Shown here one piece after another: positions 35,270-44,096 of a DNA stretch of 64,000 nt. The notes below the pieces were generated by a model. The model made no database searches, was not told where the DNA came from, and was given only the letters and a program-made list of their open reading frames with translations. Numbering within the stretch: position 1 is the stretch's first letter; each line of letters starts with the position of its first letter. Source of the stretch: Sphingopyxis sp. DBS4 (GTDB lineage: Bacteria; Pseudomonadota; Alphaproteobacteria; Sphingomonadales; Sphingomonadaceae); NCBI RefSeq assembly GCF_024628865.1, contig NZ_CP102384.1, positions 2,367,001 to 2,431,000 on the forward strand, given 5' to 3'. The position numbers and the translations under genes were made by a program.

Positions 35270-36385
35270 ATGACCAAGGCTCCTGCCCTGTTGCCCGAAG
35301 GGCTCCGCGACCGCCTGCCCGCGCAGGCCGAGGCGGCGTCGCGCGTCATCCGCGCGCTCGTCGACGCGATGCGCGCGCACGGCTATGGCCGTGTGTCGCC
35401 GCCGCTCGCCGAGTTTCGCGAGACGCTCGGCGGCGATGACGACCGCACCGCGCGCGACCTGCTCCGCTTTACCGATCCGGTGTCGCAGCGCACGCTCGCG
35501 CTGCGCCCCGACATCACGCGACAGGTCGGCCGCATCGCCACCTCGCTGCTCAAGAGCGCACCACGCCCGCTACGCCTCTGCTACGCCGGACAGATTGTAA
35601 AACTGCGCGCGAGCCAGCTTCGTCCGGCGCGCGAGATGCTGCAGGTCGGCGCCGAACTGATCGGCAGCGACAGCGTCGCCGCGGCGCGCGAGATCGTCAC
35701 CGTCGCGATCGACGCCTTGGAGGCGGCTGGCATCGGTCCCGTCACCATCGATTTCACCCTGCCCGACGTCGTCGACCTGCTCGCGAGCGGCCCGCTTCCG
35801 GTCGCGGCGAGCGTCGAGAGCCTGCGCGACGCGCTCGACGCGAAGGATGCGGGCGCGCTCGTCCGCCTCGGCGCCGAGGCATGGCTGCCGCTGCTCCGCG
35901 CTGCCGGCCCCTTCGACCAGGCGCTCGCCGACCTCCGCGCCTTCGACACTACCGGCGTCCTCGCGGCACGAATCGACGCGCTCGAGGCGATTGCCGCGCC
36001 GGCGCGCGGCCGTGCCAGCCTGACGCTCGACCCGACCGAACGCCACGGCTTCGCCTATCAAAGCTGGTTCGGCTTCCAGATTTTCGTCCCCGGCCAGGGC
36101 GACGCGATCGGCCGCGGCGGCGGCTATGCGATCCCGGTCGGCGAGACCGAGGAAGAGCCCGCAGTCGGCTTTTCGCTTTATCCCGACCCGCTCATCGACG
36201 AAGGGCTCGGCAGCGAGAATGGCGCCGAGCGCCGCATTTTCCTTCCCCTTGGCCACGACCCCGCCATCGCCGCGAGCCTGCGCGCCGACGGCTGGCAGAC
36301 GGTCGCGGCGCTGTCCGACGGCGACGATGCGAAGCGGCTGGTGTGCGGGTTCGTGCTGGGACCGGACGGGCCGATCGAGGTCTAG
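35270..36385 (+). CDS. hisZ: ATP phosphoribosyltransferase regulatory subunit HisZ
   Basis: A 371-aa paralogue of histidyl-tRNA synthetase lacking the anticodon-binding part; it activates the short form of HisG in histidine biosynthesis. The class II core is visible as PPLAEFRETLG, ALRPDITRQVGRIA, RLCYAGQIVKL, and GYAIPVGETEEEPAVGFSLY. The ATG at 35270 (MTKAPALLPEGLRDRLP) is the first inside the frame after the repeat. hisG is outside the window. Its stop shares the CTAG with the convergent dioxygenase gene; purA follows downstream. Confidence 0.93.
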   Translation: MTKAPALLPEGLRDRLPAQAEAASRVIRALVDAMRAHGYGRVSPPLAEFRETLGGDDDRTARDLLRFTDPVSQRTLALRPDITRQVGRIATSLLKSAPRPLRLCYAGQIVKLRASQLRPAREMLQVGAELIGSDSVAAAREIVTVAIDALEAAGIGPVTIDFTLPDVVDLLASGPLPVAASVESLRDALDAKDAGALVRLGAEAWLPLLRAAGPFDQALADLRAFDTTGVLAARIDALEAIAAPARGRASLTLDPTERHGFAYQSWFGFQIFVPGQGDAIGRGGGYAIPVGETEEEPAVGFSLYPDPLIDEGLGSENGAERRIFLPLGHDPAIAASLRADGWQTVAALSDGDDAKRLVCGFVLGPDGPIEV

Positions 36386-36759
36386 AAATCCGATACTCCG
36401 AACCGCGGAATTCCCTGATTGGCGCCCAGCGGATCCAGCACGGTCACATCGAGTTCGACCGGCGTGCCGATCCAGTGCGCGAGGCTGGTATGATCGGCAA
36501 GATCGTCGTCGGTCAGCGGATGAACCAGCGCGCGCAGTCCGGTCGCTTCGATCGCCGCGACAACAGCCGCACGCGCCGCAGCGAGGAAATGCACCTCATA
36601 TTGCGCGATCGGATGCGGCCCGACGGGCGCATCGATCATCGGACCGACGAGCAGGATCGCGGGGTCGCGGCCGAAATCATCGCGCAGCGCCGTAGCGACG
36701 GGCCGTTCGGCGGGATCGTAATAGATATGGGCGTGATAGGGAGCGTCGGGGTTCGTCAT
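36382..36759 (-). CDS. DOPA 4,5-dioxygenase family protein
   Basis: A 125-aa protein of the DOPA-dioxygenase (aromatic ring-cleaving) family, small ferredoxin-like metal enzymes. It has YHAHIYYDPAE near the N-terminus, VGPHPIAQYEVHF, and HPLTDDDLADHTSLAHWIG, whose His residues are the likely metal ligands. The ATG at 36759 is preferred to an upstream one with little support. It ends on the same CTAG tetramer as hisZ on the opposite strand. The true substrate in bacteria is unclear. Confidence 0.87.
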   Translation of the reverse strand: MTNPDAPYHAHIYYDPAERPVATALRDDFGRDPAILLVGPMIDAPVGPHPIAQYEVHFLAAARAAVVAAIEATGLRALVHPLTDDDLADHTSLAHWIGTPVELDVTVLDPLGANQGIPRFGVSDF

Positions 36760-36774
36760 TGCGCCCTTAAACCA

Positions 36775-36894
36775 CGTCATTGCGAGCCCGGCAACGCCGG
36801 GCGAAGCAATCCAGAGCGGCTTAAACCCGCTCTGGATTGCTTCGCGCAGTTCATCCTGAGCGCCTGCAAGGCAGTCGAAGGGCTCGCAATGACG
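36775..36894. repeat. Type C palindromic repeat, expanded copy
   Basis: CGTCATTGCGAGCCCGGCAA and AGCAATCCAGAGCGG pair with CCGCTCTGGATTGCT and GGCTCGCAATGACG. Compared with other type C copies the right arm holds an extra ~40-base stretch (about 36846-36880), so it looks like a copy with an insertion. It lies before purA. Confidence 0.85.
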
Positions 36895-37010
36895 AAAGAA
36901 ATTGAGCTGCGCCTCTCTGCACCACCACCCTTGCCTCTCCGTTCAAATCCGCTAAGGCCGCGCCGGGCTTCCGCTCTGCGTTTTCGGGCCCGGTTCAGCA
37001 GGACAGCATC

Positions 37011-38300
37011 ATGGCAAATGTCACCGTCATCGGGTCGCAATGGGGCGACGAGGGCAAGGGCAAGATCGTCGACTGGCTCGCCAGCCGCGCCGACGCGGTG
37101 GTCCGTTTCCAGGGCGGCCATAACGCCGGCCATACGCTCGTCGTCGGCGATCAGACCTACAAGCTGTCGCTGCTCCCCTCGGGTATCGTCACCGGGACGC
37201 TGTCGATCGTCGGCAACGGCGTCGTCCTCGATCCCTGGGCGCTGCGCGACGAGATCTCCAAGCTGCGCGGCCAGGGCGTTGTGATCAACGCCGACAATTT
37301 CGCAATCGCCGACAATTGCGCGCTGATCCTGCCCTTTCACCGCGACCTCGACGCGCTTCGCGAGACTGCGGCGGGCGCGGGCAAGATCGGCACCACCGGA
37401 CGCGGCATCGGCCCCGCCTATGAGGACAAGGTCGGTCGCCGCGCGATCCGCGTCTGCGACCTTGCGCACCTCGACAAGCTCGACCCGCAGATCGACCGCC
37501 TGACCGCGCATCACGACGCGCTGCGCGCCGGCTTCGGCGAGCCGCCGATCGACCGCGAGCGACTGAAGGCCGACCTCGCCGAGATCGCCGACTATGTGCT
37601 CGAATATGCCCAGCCGGTGTGGAAGCGCCTCAAGAAGGTGCGCAAGGCCGGCGCGCGCATATTGTTCGAAGGCGCGCAGGGCGTGCTGCTCGACGTCGAT
37701 CACGGCACCTATCCCTTCGTCACCAGCTCGAACACGGTCAGCGGCACCGCGGCGGCGGGATCGGGGCTCGGTCCCTCGGCGGTCGGCTTCGTGCTCGGCA
37801 TCGCCAAGGCCTATACGACGCGCGTCGGCAGCGGGCCTTTTCCCACCGAACTGGAAGACGCGACCGGCCAGCAGCTCGGCGAGCGCGGGCATGAATTCGG
37901 CACCGTCACCGGCCGCAAGCGCCGCTGCGGCTGGTTCGACGCGGTGCTGGTGCGCCAGAGCTGCGCGGTGTCGGGCGTCACCGGCATCGCGCTCACCAAG
38001 CTCGACGTGCTCGATGGCTTCGACACGATCCGCATCTGCACCGGCTATCGCCTGCGCGGCAAGATCCTCGATTATTTCCCCAGCCACGCCGCCGACCAGG
38101 CCGAGGTCGAGCCGATCTACGAAGAGATGGACGGCTGGCACGAATCGACCGCGGGCGCGCGCAGCTATGCCGACCTTCCCGCGCAGGCGGTCAAATATAT
38201 CCAGCGCGTGCAGGAACTGATCGAAACCCCGATCGCGCTCGTCTCGACCAGCCCCGAGCGCGAGGACACGATCCTGATCCGCGATCCGTTCAGCGATTGA
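37011..38300 (+). CDS. purA: Adenylosuccinate synthetase
   Basis: A 429-aa GTP-dependent enzyme making adenylosuccinate from IMP and aspartate. The P-loop is [16 protein letters not shown], followed by [10 protein letters not shown], the IMP-binding [16 protein letters not shown] and [20 protein letters not shown]. Length is typical. Its last 11 bases overlap the convergent dehalogenase gene. hisZ upstream is a common neighbour in alphaproteobacteria. Confidence 0.98.
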   Translation: MANVTVIGSQWGDEGKGKIVDWLASRADAVVRFQGGHNAGHTLVVGDQTYKLSLLPSGIVTGTLSIVGNGVVLDPWALRDEISKLRGQGVVINADNFAIADNCALILPFHRDLDALRETAAGAGKIGTTGRGIGPAYEDKVGRRAIRVCDLAHLDKLDPQIDRLTAHHDALRAGFGEPPIDRERLKADLAEIADYVLEYAQPVWKRLKKVRKAGARILFEGAQGVLLDVDHGTYPFVTSSNTVSGTAAAGSGLGPSAVGFVLGIAKAYTTRVGSGPFPTELEDATGQQLGERGHEFGTVTGRKRRCGWFDAVLVRQSCAVSGVTGIALTKLDVLDGFDTIRICTGYRLRGKILDYFPSHAADQAEVEPIYEEMDGWHESTAGARSYADLPAQAVKYIQRVQELIETPIALVSTSPEREDTILIRDPFSD

Positions 38301-39183
38301 CGCCCGCGGCCGCAACATCGCGGATCGCCGCGACGAAGCCCGCGGGGTCGTCCTCCTGAATGAAATGACCGCCGTGCAGCGTCCGGTGCGGCATGCCCGC
38401 CGTCCCAGGCACCCGGCCGAGGAACGGCGCATCGCCGCCCCGGGTGATCGGATCGCCATCGGAAAAGCAGCAGAGGAACGGCTTGTCGAACCGTTCCAGT
38501 GCCGCCCAGGCGCGCTGCTGGTCGGGCACTGCGACATTATCGCCGAGCGGCACGAACGACGGATAGATACGCGCCGCGACCTTCGACGCTTTCGTCGGGA
38601 ACGGCGCGTCATAGGCCGCGACCTCGGCCGCGCTCAATTCGCGCTTCGCGCCCGCCTTGACGATCCGGCCGATCGGAAAGACCGGGCTGTAGCGCGAGAA
38701 GGCCCGCCAGATCGCAAAGGCGCGCGGTGCCGGCTGCCCCTCGGGCAATCCGCCGTTCGCCAGCGCAACCCCGGCAAAGCGCTCGGGCATTTCGGCGACG
38801 AGGCGGAGGCCGATCAGCGAACCCCAGTCCTGACAGGCGAGGATCATGTTCCGAAGATCGAGCGCCTCGATCAACGCCCGCATCCACGCGACTTGGGCGG
38901 CATAGCTGTAGTCCGAACGGTCGAGCGGCTTGTCCGAACGGCCGAAGCCGATCAGGTCGGGCGCGACGACGCGAAAACCCGCCTCGACCGCAGGCCCGAT
39001 CATGTGGCGGTAAAGATAGCACCAGGTCGGTTCGCCATGCAGCATCAGCACCGGCTGGGCATCGGCGGCGCCTTCATCGACATAATGAACGCGAAGCCCG
39101 CCCGCGATCTCGGCATATTTCGGCGCATAAGGCCAGTCCGGCAGCCCCGCGAAGCGCGCGTCCGGTGTGCGATAAATCCGCAT
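38290..39183 (-). CDS. Haloalkane dehalogenase-type alpha/beta hydrolase
   Basis: A 297-aa protein closest to subfamily I haloalkane dehalogenases (DhlA/DhmA kind). The oxyanion/halide loop is [12 protein letters not shown], the nucleophile Asp119 is followed by Trp120 in [10 protein letters not shown], the acid residue is in [10 protein letters not shown], and His273 is in [10 protein letters not shown]. An Asp nucleophile with an adjacent Trp argues for halide chemistry; epoxide hydrolases share the Asp but not this Trp pattern as a rule. The ATG at 39183 has GGGGGAA before it. Convergent with purA. Confidence 0.88.
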   Translation of the reverse strand: MRIYRTPDARFAGLPDWPYAPKYAEIAGGLRVHYVDEGAADAQPVLMLHGEPTWCYLYRHMIGPAVEAGFRVVAPDLIGFGRSDKPLDRSDYSYAAQVAWMRALIEALDLRNMILACQDWGSLIGLRLVAEMPERFAGVALANGGLPEGQPAPRAFAIWRAFSRYSPVFPIGRIVKAGAKRELSAAEVAAYDAPFPTKASKVAARIYPSFVPLGDNVAVPDQQRAWAALERFDKPFLCCFSDGDPITRGGDAPFLGRVPGTAGMPHRTLHGGHFIQEDDPAGFVAAIRDVAAAGVNR

Positions 39184-39261
39184 ATATTCCCCCTCTCCCC
39201 GCAAACAGCTTAGTCAGCGCGCGGCGCTTGTCCATGCAGGGCGATGCGTTAAAGTGGCGCG

Positions 39262-39759
39262 ATGCGCACCGCCGCTGCCTTCTCGCTGCTTCTCATCGCC
39301 TGCGGCACCGCCCATGCGCAGCCGCCGCTTTCCGCCGGGACGACGGTCGACCGGCTGCTCGTCGACAAGAGCGACCGCGTGCTGATCGGCTATGCAAAGG
39401 GCCGGGAGGTCGTGCGCTATACCAATATCCGCTTCGGTGACGCCCCGATCGGGCACAAGCGTTTCGAAGGCGACGAGCGCACGCCCGAGGGCGACTATCG
39501 GATCAGCGGACGCAATCCGAACAGCCGCTATCATCTGTCGCTGCGCATCTCCTATCCCAATGCCGCCGACCGCGCCTATGCGAAGGCGCGCGGCCGTTCG
39601 CCGGGCGGCGACATCTTCATCCACGGCCAGCCGAACGGGCGGCCCGGCCTGCCGATCGCGCGCGACTGGACCGACGGCTGCATCGCGCTGTCCAACGCCG
39701 AGATAAAGCAGCTATGGGATCGCGTGCCCGACGGCACCCCGATCACCATCCGCCCCTGA
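39262..39759 (+). CDS. L,D-transpeptidase (YkuD family), exported
   Basis: A 165-aa exported enzyme with signal peptide (MRTAAAFSLLLIACGTAHAQ). The YkuD domain shows His121 in IFIHGQPNG and the catalytic Cys140 in DWTDGCIALSN. It would form 3-3 or protein cross-links, or cleave them, in peptidoglycan. The short size and GDERTPEGDYRISG segment are like the YafK/DpaA group. The FMN reductase gene begins 16 bp downstream. Confidence 0.93.
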   Translation: MRTAAAFSLLLIACGTAHAQPPLSAGTTVDRLLVDKSDRVLIGYAKGREVVRYTNIRFGDAPIGHKRFEGDERTPEGDYRISGRNPNSRYHLSLRISYPNAADRAYAKARGRSPGGDIFIHGQPNGRPGLPIARDWTDGCIALSNAEIKQLWDRVPDGTPITIRP

Positions 39760-39774
39760 ACCGGAGTTTTTCGC

Positions 39775-40365
39775 ATGGCACGCCACATTCTCGTTTTCTA
39801 TGGCAGCTATCGCCGCGACCGGCAGGGTATCAAGCTCGCGCGCTCGATCGTCGACGCCCTCGCGGCGCGCGGCGACCGGGGCGAACTGATCGACGCGCAG
39901 GCCGTCGGCCTGCCGATCCTCGACCGGCGGCACAGCGATTACCCGGCGGGCGAGGCCCCCGCCGCCATGGCCGCGCTCGCCGCGACGATCGCCGCCGCGG
40001 ACGGCTTCATCTTCGTCGTCGGCGAATATAATGGCGGGCTGCAACCGGGACTCAAGAATCTCGTCGACCATTATCTGCCCGAATTCGCCTGGCGCCCCGC
40101 CGCCATCGCTTCCTATTCGGCCGGGCCCTTCGCGGGCGTGCGCTCGGCCACCGCGTGGCGGACGACGCTGGGTGCGATGGGGATGGTCGTCACATCGACC
40201 CCGCTCGGTCTCGCGCGCATCGGCGGCGCCTTCGATGCCGAGGGCCGACCGACGGGCGAGGACGGCGTGCGGCTCGAACGCGCCTTTCCGCGCTTCGCCG
40301 ACGATCTCGGCTGGTGGATCGACGCCGCCGCGGCGCAGCGGGCCAAGGTCGACCCGCCCTTTTGA
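39775..40365 (+). CDS. NADPH-dependent FMN reductase family protein
   Basis: A 196-aa flavodoxin-like protein. The N-terminal FMN phosphate-binding region is LVFYGSYRRDRQGIKLA, and the family motif appears as GEYNGGLQPGLKN. These enzymes reduce flavins, quinones or azo compounds with NAD(P)H. It follows the L,D-transpeptidase gene by 16 bp, so cotranscription is likely though no functional link is known. Confidence 0.9.
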   Translation: MARHILVFYGSYRRDRQGIKLARSIVDALAARGDRGELIDAQAVGLPILDRRHSDYPAGEAPAAMAALAATIAAADGFIFVVGEYNGGLQPGLKNLVDHYLPEFAWRPAAIASYSAGPFAGVRSATAWRTTLGAMGMVVTSTPLGLARIGGAFDAEGRPTGEDGVRLERAFPRFADDLGWWIDAAAAQRAKVDPPF

Positions 40366-40370
40366 TCGGG

Positions 40371-40856
40371 TCAGCGGCGGCGCTCGCGCTCGCGCCAGCC
40401 CGCTTCCTCGAGCTCGAGCAATTCCATCGGCACATGGATGGTACGGATCGCCAGCCGCACCTCGATCAGGAACAGGATCAGCGACGCAAGCAGCAACAGC
40501 GTCGCGACCACGAACACCCAGGCCGCCGCGACATTCAGGTCGAGCCCGGTGAACGCCTGAGTGAACAGCAGGGCGACGAGCAGGCAGACGACGATGCCGC
40601 ACGCGACCGCCGCGCCGATCGAATTGTTGATCACCTTGATGCGGCGGTCGACCACGCGCAGTTCGGCGACGATGCGCTCATGCTCGGGGCCCGCGCTGTT
40701 CGCCCAGCGATCCATCAGCGCCCGCGACCGGTCGACGACGCGCGCGAGCCGCCCGGTGAAGACGTTGAGCAGACTCCCGGTCGCCACCAGCAGAAAGACC
40801 GGCGTGACCGAGAGCTGGATCGTCTGCGCGATGGCGCCGATCGCGGATGCCGCCAT
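40371..40856 (-). CDS. DUF2721 membrane protein
   Basis: A 161-aa membrane protein with three hydrophobic helices: TPVFLLVATGSLLNVFTGRL, a second around AAVACGIVVCLLVALLF, and a third around VFVVATLLLLASLILFLIEV. The RLARVVDRSRAL segment after the first helix is characteristic of DUF2721, a family of unknown function. Its ATG overlaps the stop of the upstream aminotransferase gene (TGATG), so both are on one transcript. Confidence 0.88.
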   Translation of the reverse strand: MAASAIGAIAQTIQLSVTPVFLLVATGSLLNVFTGRLARVVDRSRALMDRWANSAGPEHERIVAELRVVDRRIKVINNSIGAAVACGIVVCLLVALLFTQAFTGLDLNVAAAWVFVVATLLLLASLILFLIEVRLAIRTIHVPMELLELEEAGWRERERRR

Positions 40857-42076
40857 CAGCCCCCGCCGCCGGCCGCGACCGAGGGCGTGTTGACGCCGTG
40901 CATCGCCAGGAATTTGCGCACGTTGCGCGCGGCCTGCCGGATGCGCTGCTCATTCTCGACCATCGCGATGCGGACATAGCCTTCGCCGTCCTCGCCATAG
41001 CCGACGCCCGGCGCGACCGCGACCTTGGCGTGGGTCAGGAGCTGCTTGGAAAACTCCAGGCTGCCCATCTCCTTGAGCGCGGGGGGCAGCGGTGCCCAGG
41101 CGAACATCGATGCAGGCGGGCTCGGAATCTCCCAGCCGGCGCGGCCGAAGCTCTCGACCATCACGTCGCGGCGCTTCTGATAGAGTTCGCGGTTCTTCGC
41201 GACGATGTCCTGCGGGCCGTTGAGCGCGGCGCAGGCCGCGGCCTGAATCGGGGTGAAGGCACCATAATCGAGGTAGGACTTCACCCGCGTCATCGCCGCG
41301 ATCAGCCGTTTGTTGCCGACCGCGAAGCCCATGCGCCAGCCCGCCATCGAATAGGTCTTCGACATCGAGGTGAATTCGATCGCGACGTCCTTCGCGCCCG
41401 GCACCTGCAGGATCGAAGGCGTCGGGTTGCCGTCGTAATAAAGCTCCGAATAGGCGAGGTCCGACAATACCCAGACCTTGTTCTCCTTCGCCCAGGCGAC
41501 AAGGCGTTCGTAGAAGGCAAGGTCGACCGCCTCGGCGGTCGGGTTCGACGGATAGTTGACGACAAGGATCGACGGGCGCGGCACGGTGAAGGCCATCGCG
41601 CGGTCGAGCGCGCGCCAGTAATTCTCGTCGGGGGTCGTCGGCACGCTACGGATCGTCGCCCCGGCGATGATGAAGCCGAAGGTGTGGATCGGATAGCTGG
41701 GGTTCGGCGCGAGCACGACGTCGCCGGGGCCGGTGATCGCGGTCGCGAGGCTGGCGAGCCCTTCCTTCGACCCCATCGTCACCACCACCTCGGTCTCGGG
41801 GTCGAGGTCGACGTTGAAGCGGCGGCCGTAATAATTGGCCTGCGCGCGTCGGAGGCCGGGAATGCCCTTCGACTGCGAATAGCCGTGCGCGTCGGGCTTC
41901 ATCGCCACTTCGCAGAGCTTTTCGATCACATGCGCGGGCGGCGGCAGGTCGGGGTTGCCCATCCCCAGGTCGATGATGTCCTCGCCCGCGGCGCGGGCGG
42001 CCGCACGCATCGCATTGACTTCGGCGATGACGTAGGGCGGCAGGCGCTTGATGCGATAGAATTCATCTTCGGACAT
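40856..42076 (-). CDS. Class I/II aminotransferase (alanine transaminase-like)
   Basis: A 406-aa fold-type I PLP enzyme. It has IIDLGMGNPDLPPP, the substrate/PLP segment NYPSNPTAEAVDLAFYERL, and the PLP Lys in SMSKTYSMAGWRMGF. The sequence is closest to the AlaC / LL-diaminopimelate aminotransferase-like branch; pyruvate-alanine exchange is the best guess. It is divergent from phaC and coupled to the DUF2721 gene downstream. Confidence 0.92.
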   Translation of the reverse strand: MSEDEFYRIKRLPPYVIAEVNAMRAAARAAGEDIIDLGMGNPDLPPPAHVIEKLCEVAMKPDAHGYSQSKGIPGLRRAQANYYGRRFNVDLDPETEVVVTMGSKEGLASLATAITGPGDVVLAPNPSYPIHTFGFIIAGATIRSVPTTPDENYWRALDRAMAFTVPRPSILVVNYPSNPTAEAVDLAFYERLVAWAKENKVWVLSDLAYSELYYDGNPTPSILQVPGAKDVAIEFTSMSKTYSMAGWRMGFAVGNKRLIAAMTRVKSYLDYGAFTPIQAAACAALNGPQDIVAKNRELYQKRRDVMVESFGRAGWEIPSPPASMFAWAPLPPALKEMGSLEFSKQLLTHAKVAVAPGVGYGEDGEGYVRIAMVENEQRIRQAARNVRKFLAMHGVNTPSVAAGGGG

Positions 42077-42191
42077 GGGAAACTAGAACAACTCCTTTTC
42101 GTTATGAGCAGGTTGACGCGAGCGGCAATCTCGCCAGCCGCATCGCGGCTTGTTATAGGCATTATATCCGCACTGACCAGCAGGAACGAGC

Positions 42192-43973
42192 ATGAGCGAT
42201 ACCGGTAAGGACGAGACGACCGAAGCGCCGAATCCCTTCATGCCGTCGCCCGAGGACATGCAGCATTGGGCGAGCGTCATGGGCCGTGCGCAGCAGATGA
42301 TGCTCGACTATGCGATGGCTCAGGCGACCGAGGGCAACGGCGCCACGGCGAGCCTGTTCGATCCCGCAAGCTGGCTGCAGAATCCGACGACGCAGGCATG
42401 GGCCGAGCAATCGGCGAAAATGTGGGAACAGGGCGCCGCCTTCTGGACCTCGCTGACCGCGCTGAAGCCGCCCTTCGCGGCCGCCGCCGCCGCCACCGAC
42501 GCGCCGAAGGACAAGCGTTTCGCCGACCCCGACTGGACGCAGAACCCGGCCTTCGCGCTGATCCGGCAGACCTATGGCCTGCTCGCCGACCAGTTGCTGA
42601 CGACGACCCGCACGATGGCCGGGCTCGACGAGCACGCCCGCGCCAAGATGGAGTTCGCGGCGAAGAGCATGACCGAGGCGCTGTCACCCACCAATCTCGC
42701 GATCACTAATCCCGAGGTCATCCGGCGCGCGGTCGAGACCCGCGGCGAGAGCCTGCTCAAGGGCCTGAAGCATATGCTGACCGACCTTGCGCGCGGGCAG
42801 CTCAGCCATGTCGATCCCGATGCGTTCGAGGTCGGGCGCAATATCGCGACGACACCGGGCAAGGTGATCCACGAAACCGACCTTTACCAGCTCATCCAAT
42901 ATGCGCCGACGACGAAGGACGTCTTCACCGTCCCGCTCGTCATCTTCCCGCCGTGGATCAACCGCTTCTACATTCTCGACCTCAATCCCGCGAAAAGCTT
43001 CGTCGCTTGGGCGGTCGAACAGGGGCTGACCGTGTTCATGGTGTCGTGGAAGTCGGCCGACGCGTCGATGAGCGAAATCGTCTGGGACGATTATATCGCG
43101 GCGCAGGTCGACGCGATCGACACGGTGCGCGAGTTGCTGGACGTGCCGCATGTCCACAGCATCGGCTATTGCGTCGCGGGCACGACGCTCGCCGCGACGC
43201 TCGCGATGCTCGCGGCGCGCGGCGAGGCCGACAAGGTGAAGTCGGTGACCTTCTTCACCGCGCAGGTCGATTTCGAGCTCGCGGGCGACCTCAAGATGTT
43301 CGTCGACGATCAATATCTCGCGCTGCTCCAGCAGTTGTCCGCGGGCGGCTTCCTCGACGGCCGCTACATGGCCGCGACCTTCAACAGCCTGCGCGGGCGC
43401 GACCTGATCTGGAATTATGTCGTCGGCAATTATCTGCTCGGCAACGACTATCCGCCCTTCGACCTGCTCTACTGGAACGGCGACGTCACCAACCTGCCCG
43501 CCAAGTGGCACCGGCAATATCTGGTCGATCTCTACCGCGACAACCGCTTGGTGATCCCGAACAGCCTGTCGGTGATGGGCACCCCGATCGACCTCAAGAA
43601 GATCAGGACGCCCGCCTATATCCAGGCGGGGCGCGAGGATCATATCGCGCCGCTCGCCAGCGTCTGGCGGCTGATGGATCATCTGGCGGGGCCGAAGACC
43701 TTCCTGCTCGCGGGCGCGGGCCATATCGCGGGCGTGGTCAACCCGCCCGCCGCGGGCAAATATCAATATTGGACCGGCGACAACGACGCCGCGACGCTGG
43801 GAGACTTCGTCGCGGGCGCGACCGAGACCAAGGGAAGCTGGTGGCCGCACTGGATCGGCTGGATTGCCGAACAGGACAGCGCGAAAGCGCCCGCCAAAGG
43901 CGCGCGCATCCCCGGCAAGGGCGCCAGAAAGGCGATCGAGGACGCCCCCGGACGTTACGTCAAACAACGGTAA
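42192..43973 (+). CDS. phaC: Class I polyhydroxyalkanoate synthase
   Basis: A 593-aa enzyme polymerising 3-hydroxyacyl-CoA into storage polyester. The lipase-like box has the catalytic Cys327 in SIGYCVAGTTL, followed later by IQAGREDHIAP and GAGHIAGVVNPP with the triad Asp and His. Length and the N-terminal domain are typical of class I, which acts alone. The phasin gene follows 123 bp downstream; phaA, phaB and phaR are not in the window. Confidence 0.97.
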   Translation: MSDTGKDETTEAPNPFMPSPEDMQHWASVMGRAQQMMLDYAMAQATEGNGATASLFDPASWLQNPTTQAWAEQSAKMWEQGAAFWTSLTALKPPFAAAAAATDAPKDKRFADPDWTQNPAFALIRQTYGLLADQLLTTTRTMAGLDEHARAKMEFAAKSMTEALSPTNLAITNPEVIRRAVETRGESLLKGLKHMLTDLARGQLSHVDPDAFEVGRNIATTPGKVIHETDLYQLIQYAPTTKDVFTVPLVIFPPWINRFYILDLNPAKSFVAWAVEQGLTVFMVSWKSADASMSEIVWDDYIAAQVDAIDTVRELLDVPHVHSIGYCVAGTTLAATLAMLAARGEADKVKSVTFFTAQVDFELAGDLKMFVDDQYLALLQQLSAGGFLDGRYMAATFNSLRGRDLIWNYVVGNYLLGNDYPPFDLLYWNGDVTNLPAKWHRQYLVDLYRDNRLVIPNSLSVMGTPIDLKKIRTPAYIQAGREDHIAPLASVWRLMDHLAGPKTFLLAGAGHIAGVVNPPAAGKYQYWTGDNDAATLGDFVAGATETKGSWWPHWIGWIAEQDSAKAPAKGARIPGKGARKAIEDAPGRYVKQR

Positions 43974-44017
43974 TATCCGGGCTTTATAGCGCTTTCGGGC
44001 CGGCACTCCGATTATTT

Positions 44018-44032
44018 TTGTGCACTGCACAA
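44018..44032 (+). promoter_or_regulatory. Palindromic operator upstream of the phasin gene, site 1
   Basis: TTGTGCA-C-TGCACAA is a perfect 7-1-7 dyad. It resembles the TGCA-rich sites bound by PhaR-type PHA regulators and has a second copy 48 bp downstream. PhaR binding is inference. Confidence 0.65.
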
Positions 44033-44040
44033 TTTTTCTC

Positions 44041-44067
44041 TTGAAATCGCCGATCCACTCCTATATT
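44041..44067 (+). promoter_or_regulatory. Probable phasin promoter
   Basis: A -35-like TTGAAA (44041-44046) and a -10-like TATATT (44062-44067) stand 15 nt apart, with operator site 1 just upstream and site 2 overlapping the -10. The arrangement suits repression by steric block. The ribosome site AAAGGAG is at 44082-44088. Confidence 0.5.
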
Positions 44068-44080
44068 GTGCACTGCAACA
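44066..44080 (+). promoter_or_regulatory. Operator upstream of the phasin gene, site 2
   Basis: TTGTGCA-C-TGCAACA repeats the first 12 bases of site 1 exactly, then diverges by transposition of two bases. It covers the -10 region and the likely transcription start of the phasin gene. Confidence 0.6.
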
Positions 44081-44096
44081 TAAAGGAGTTGTCCCG

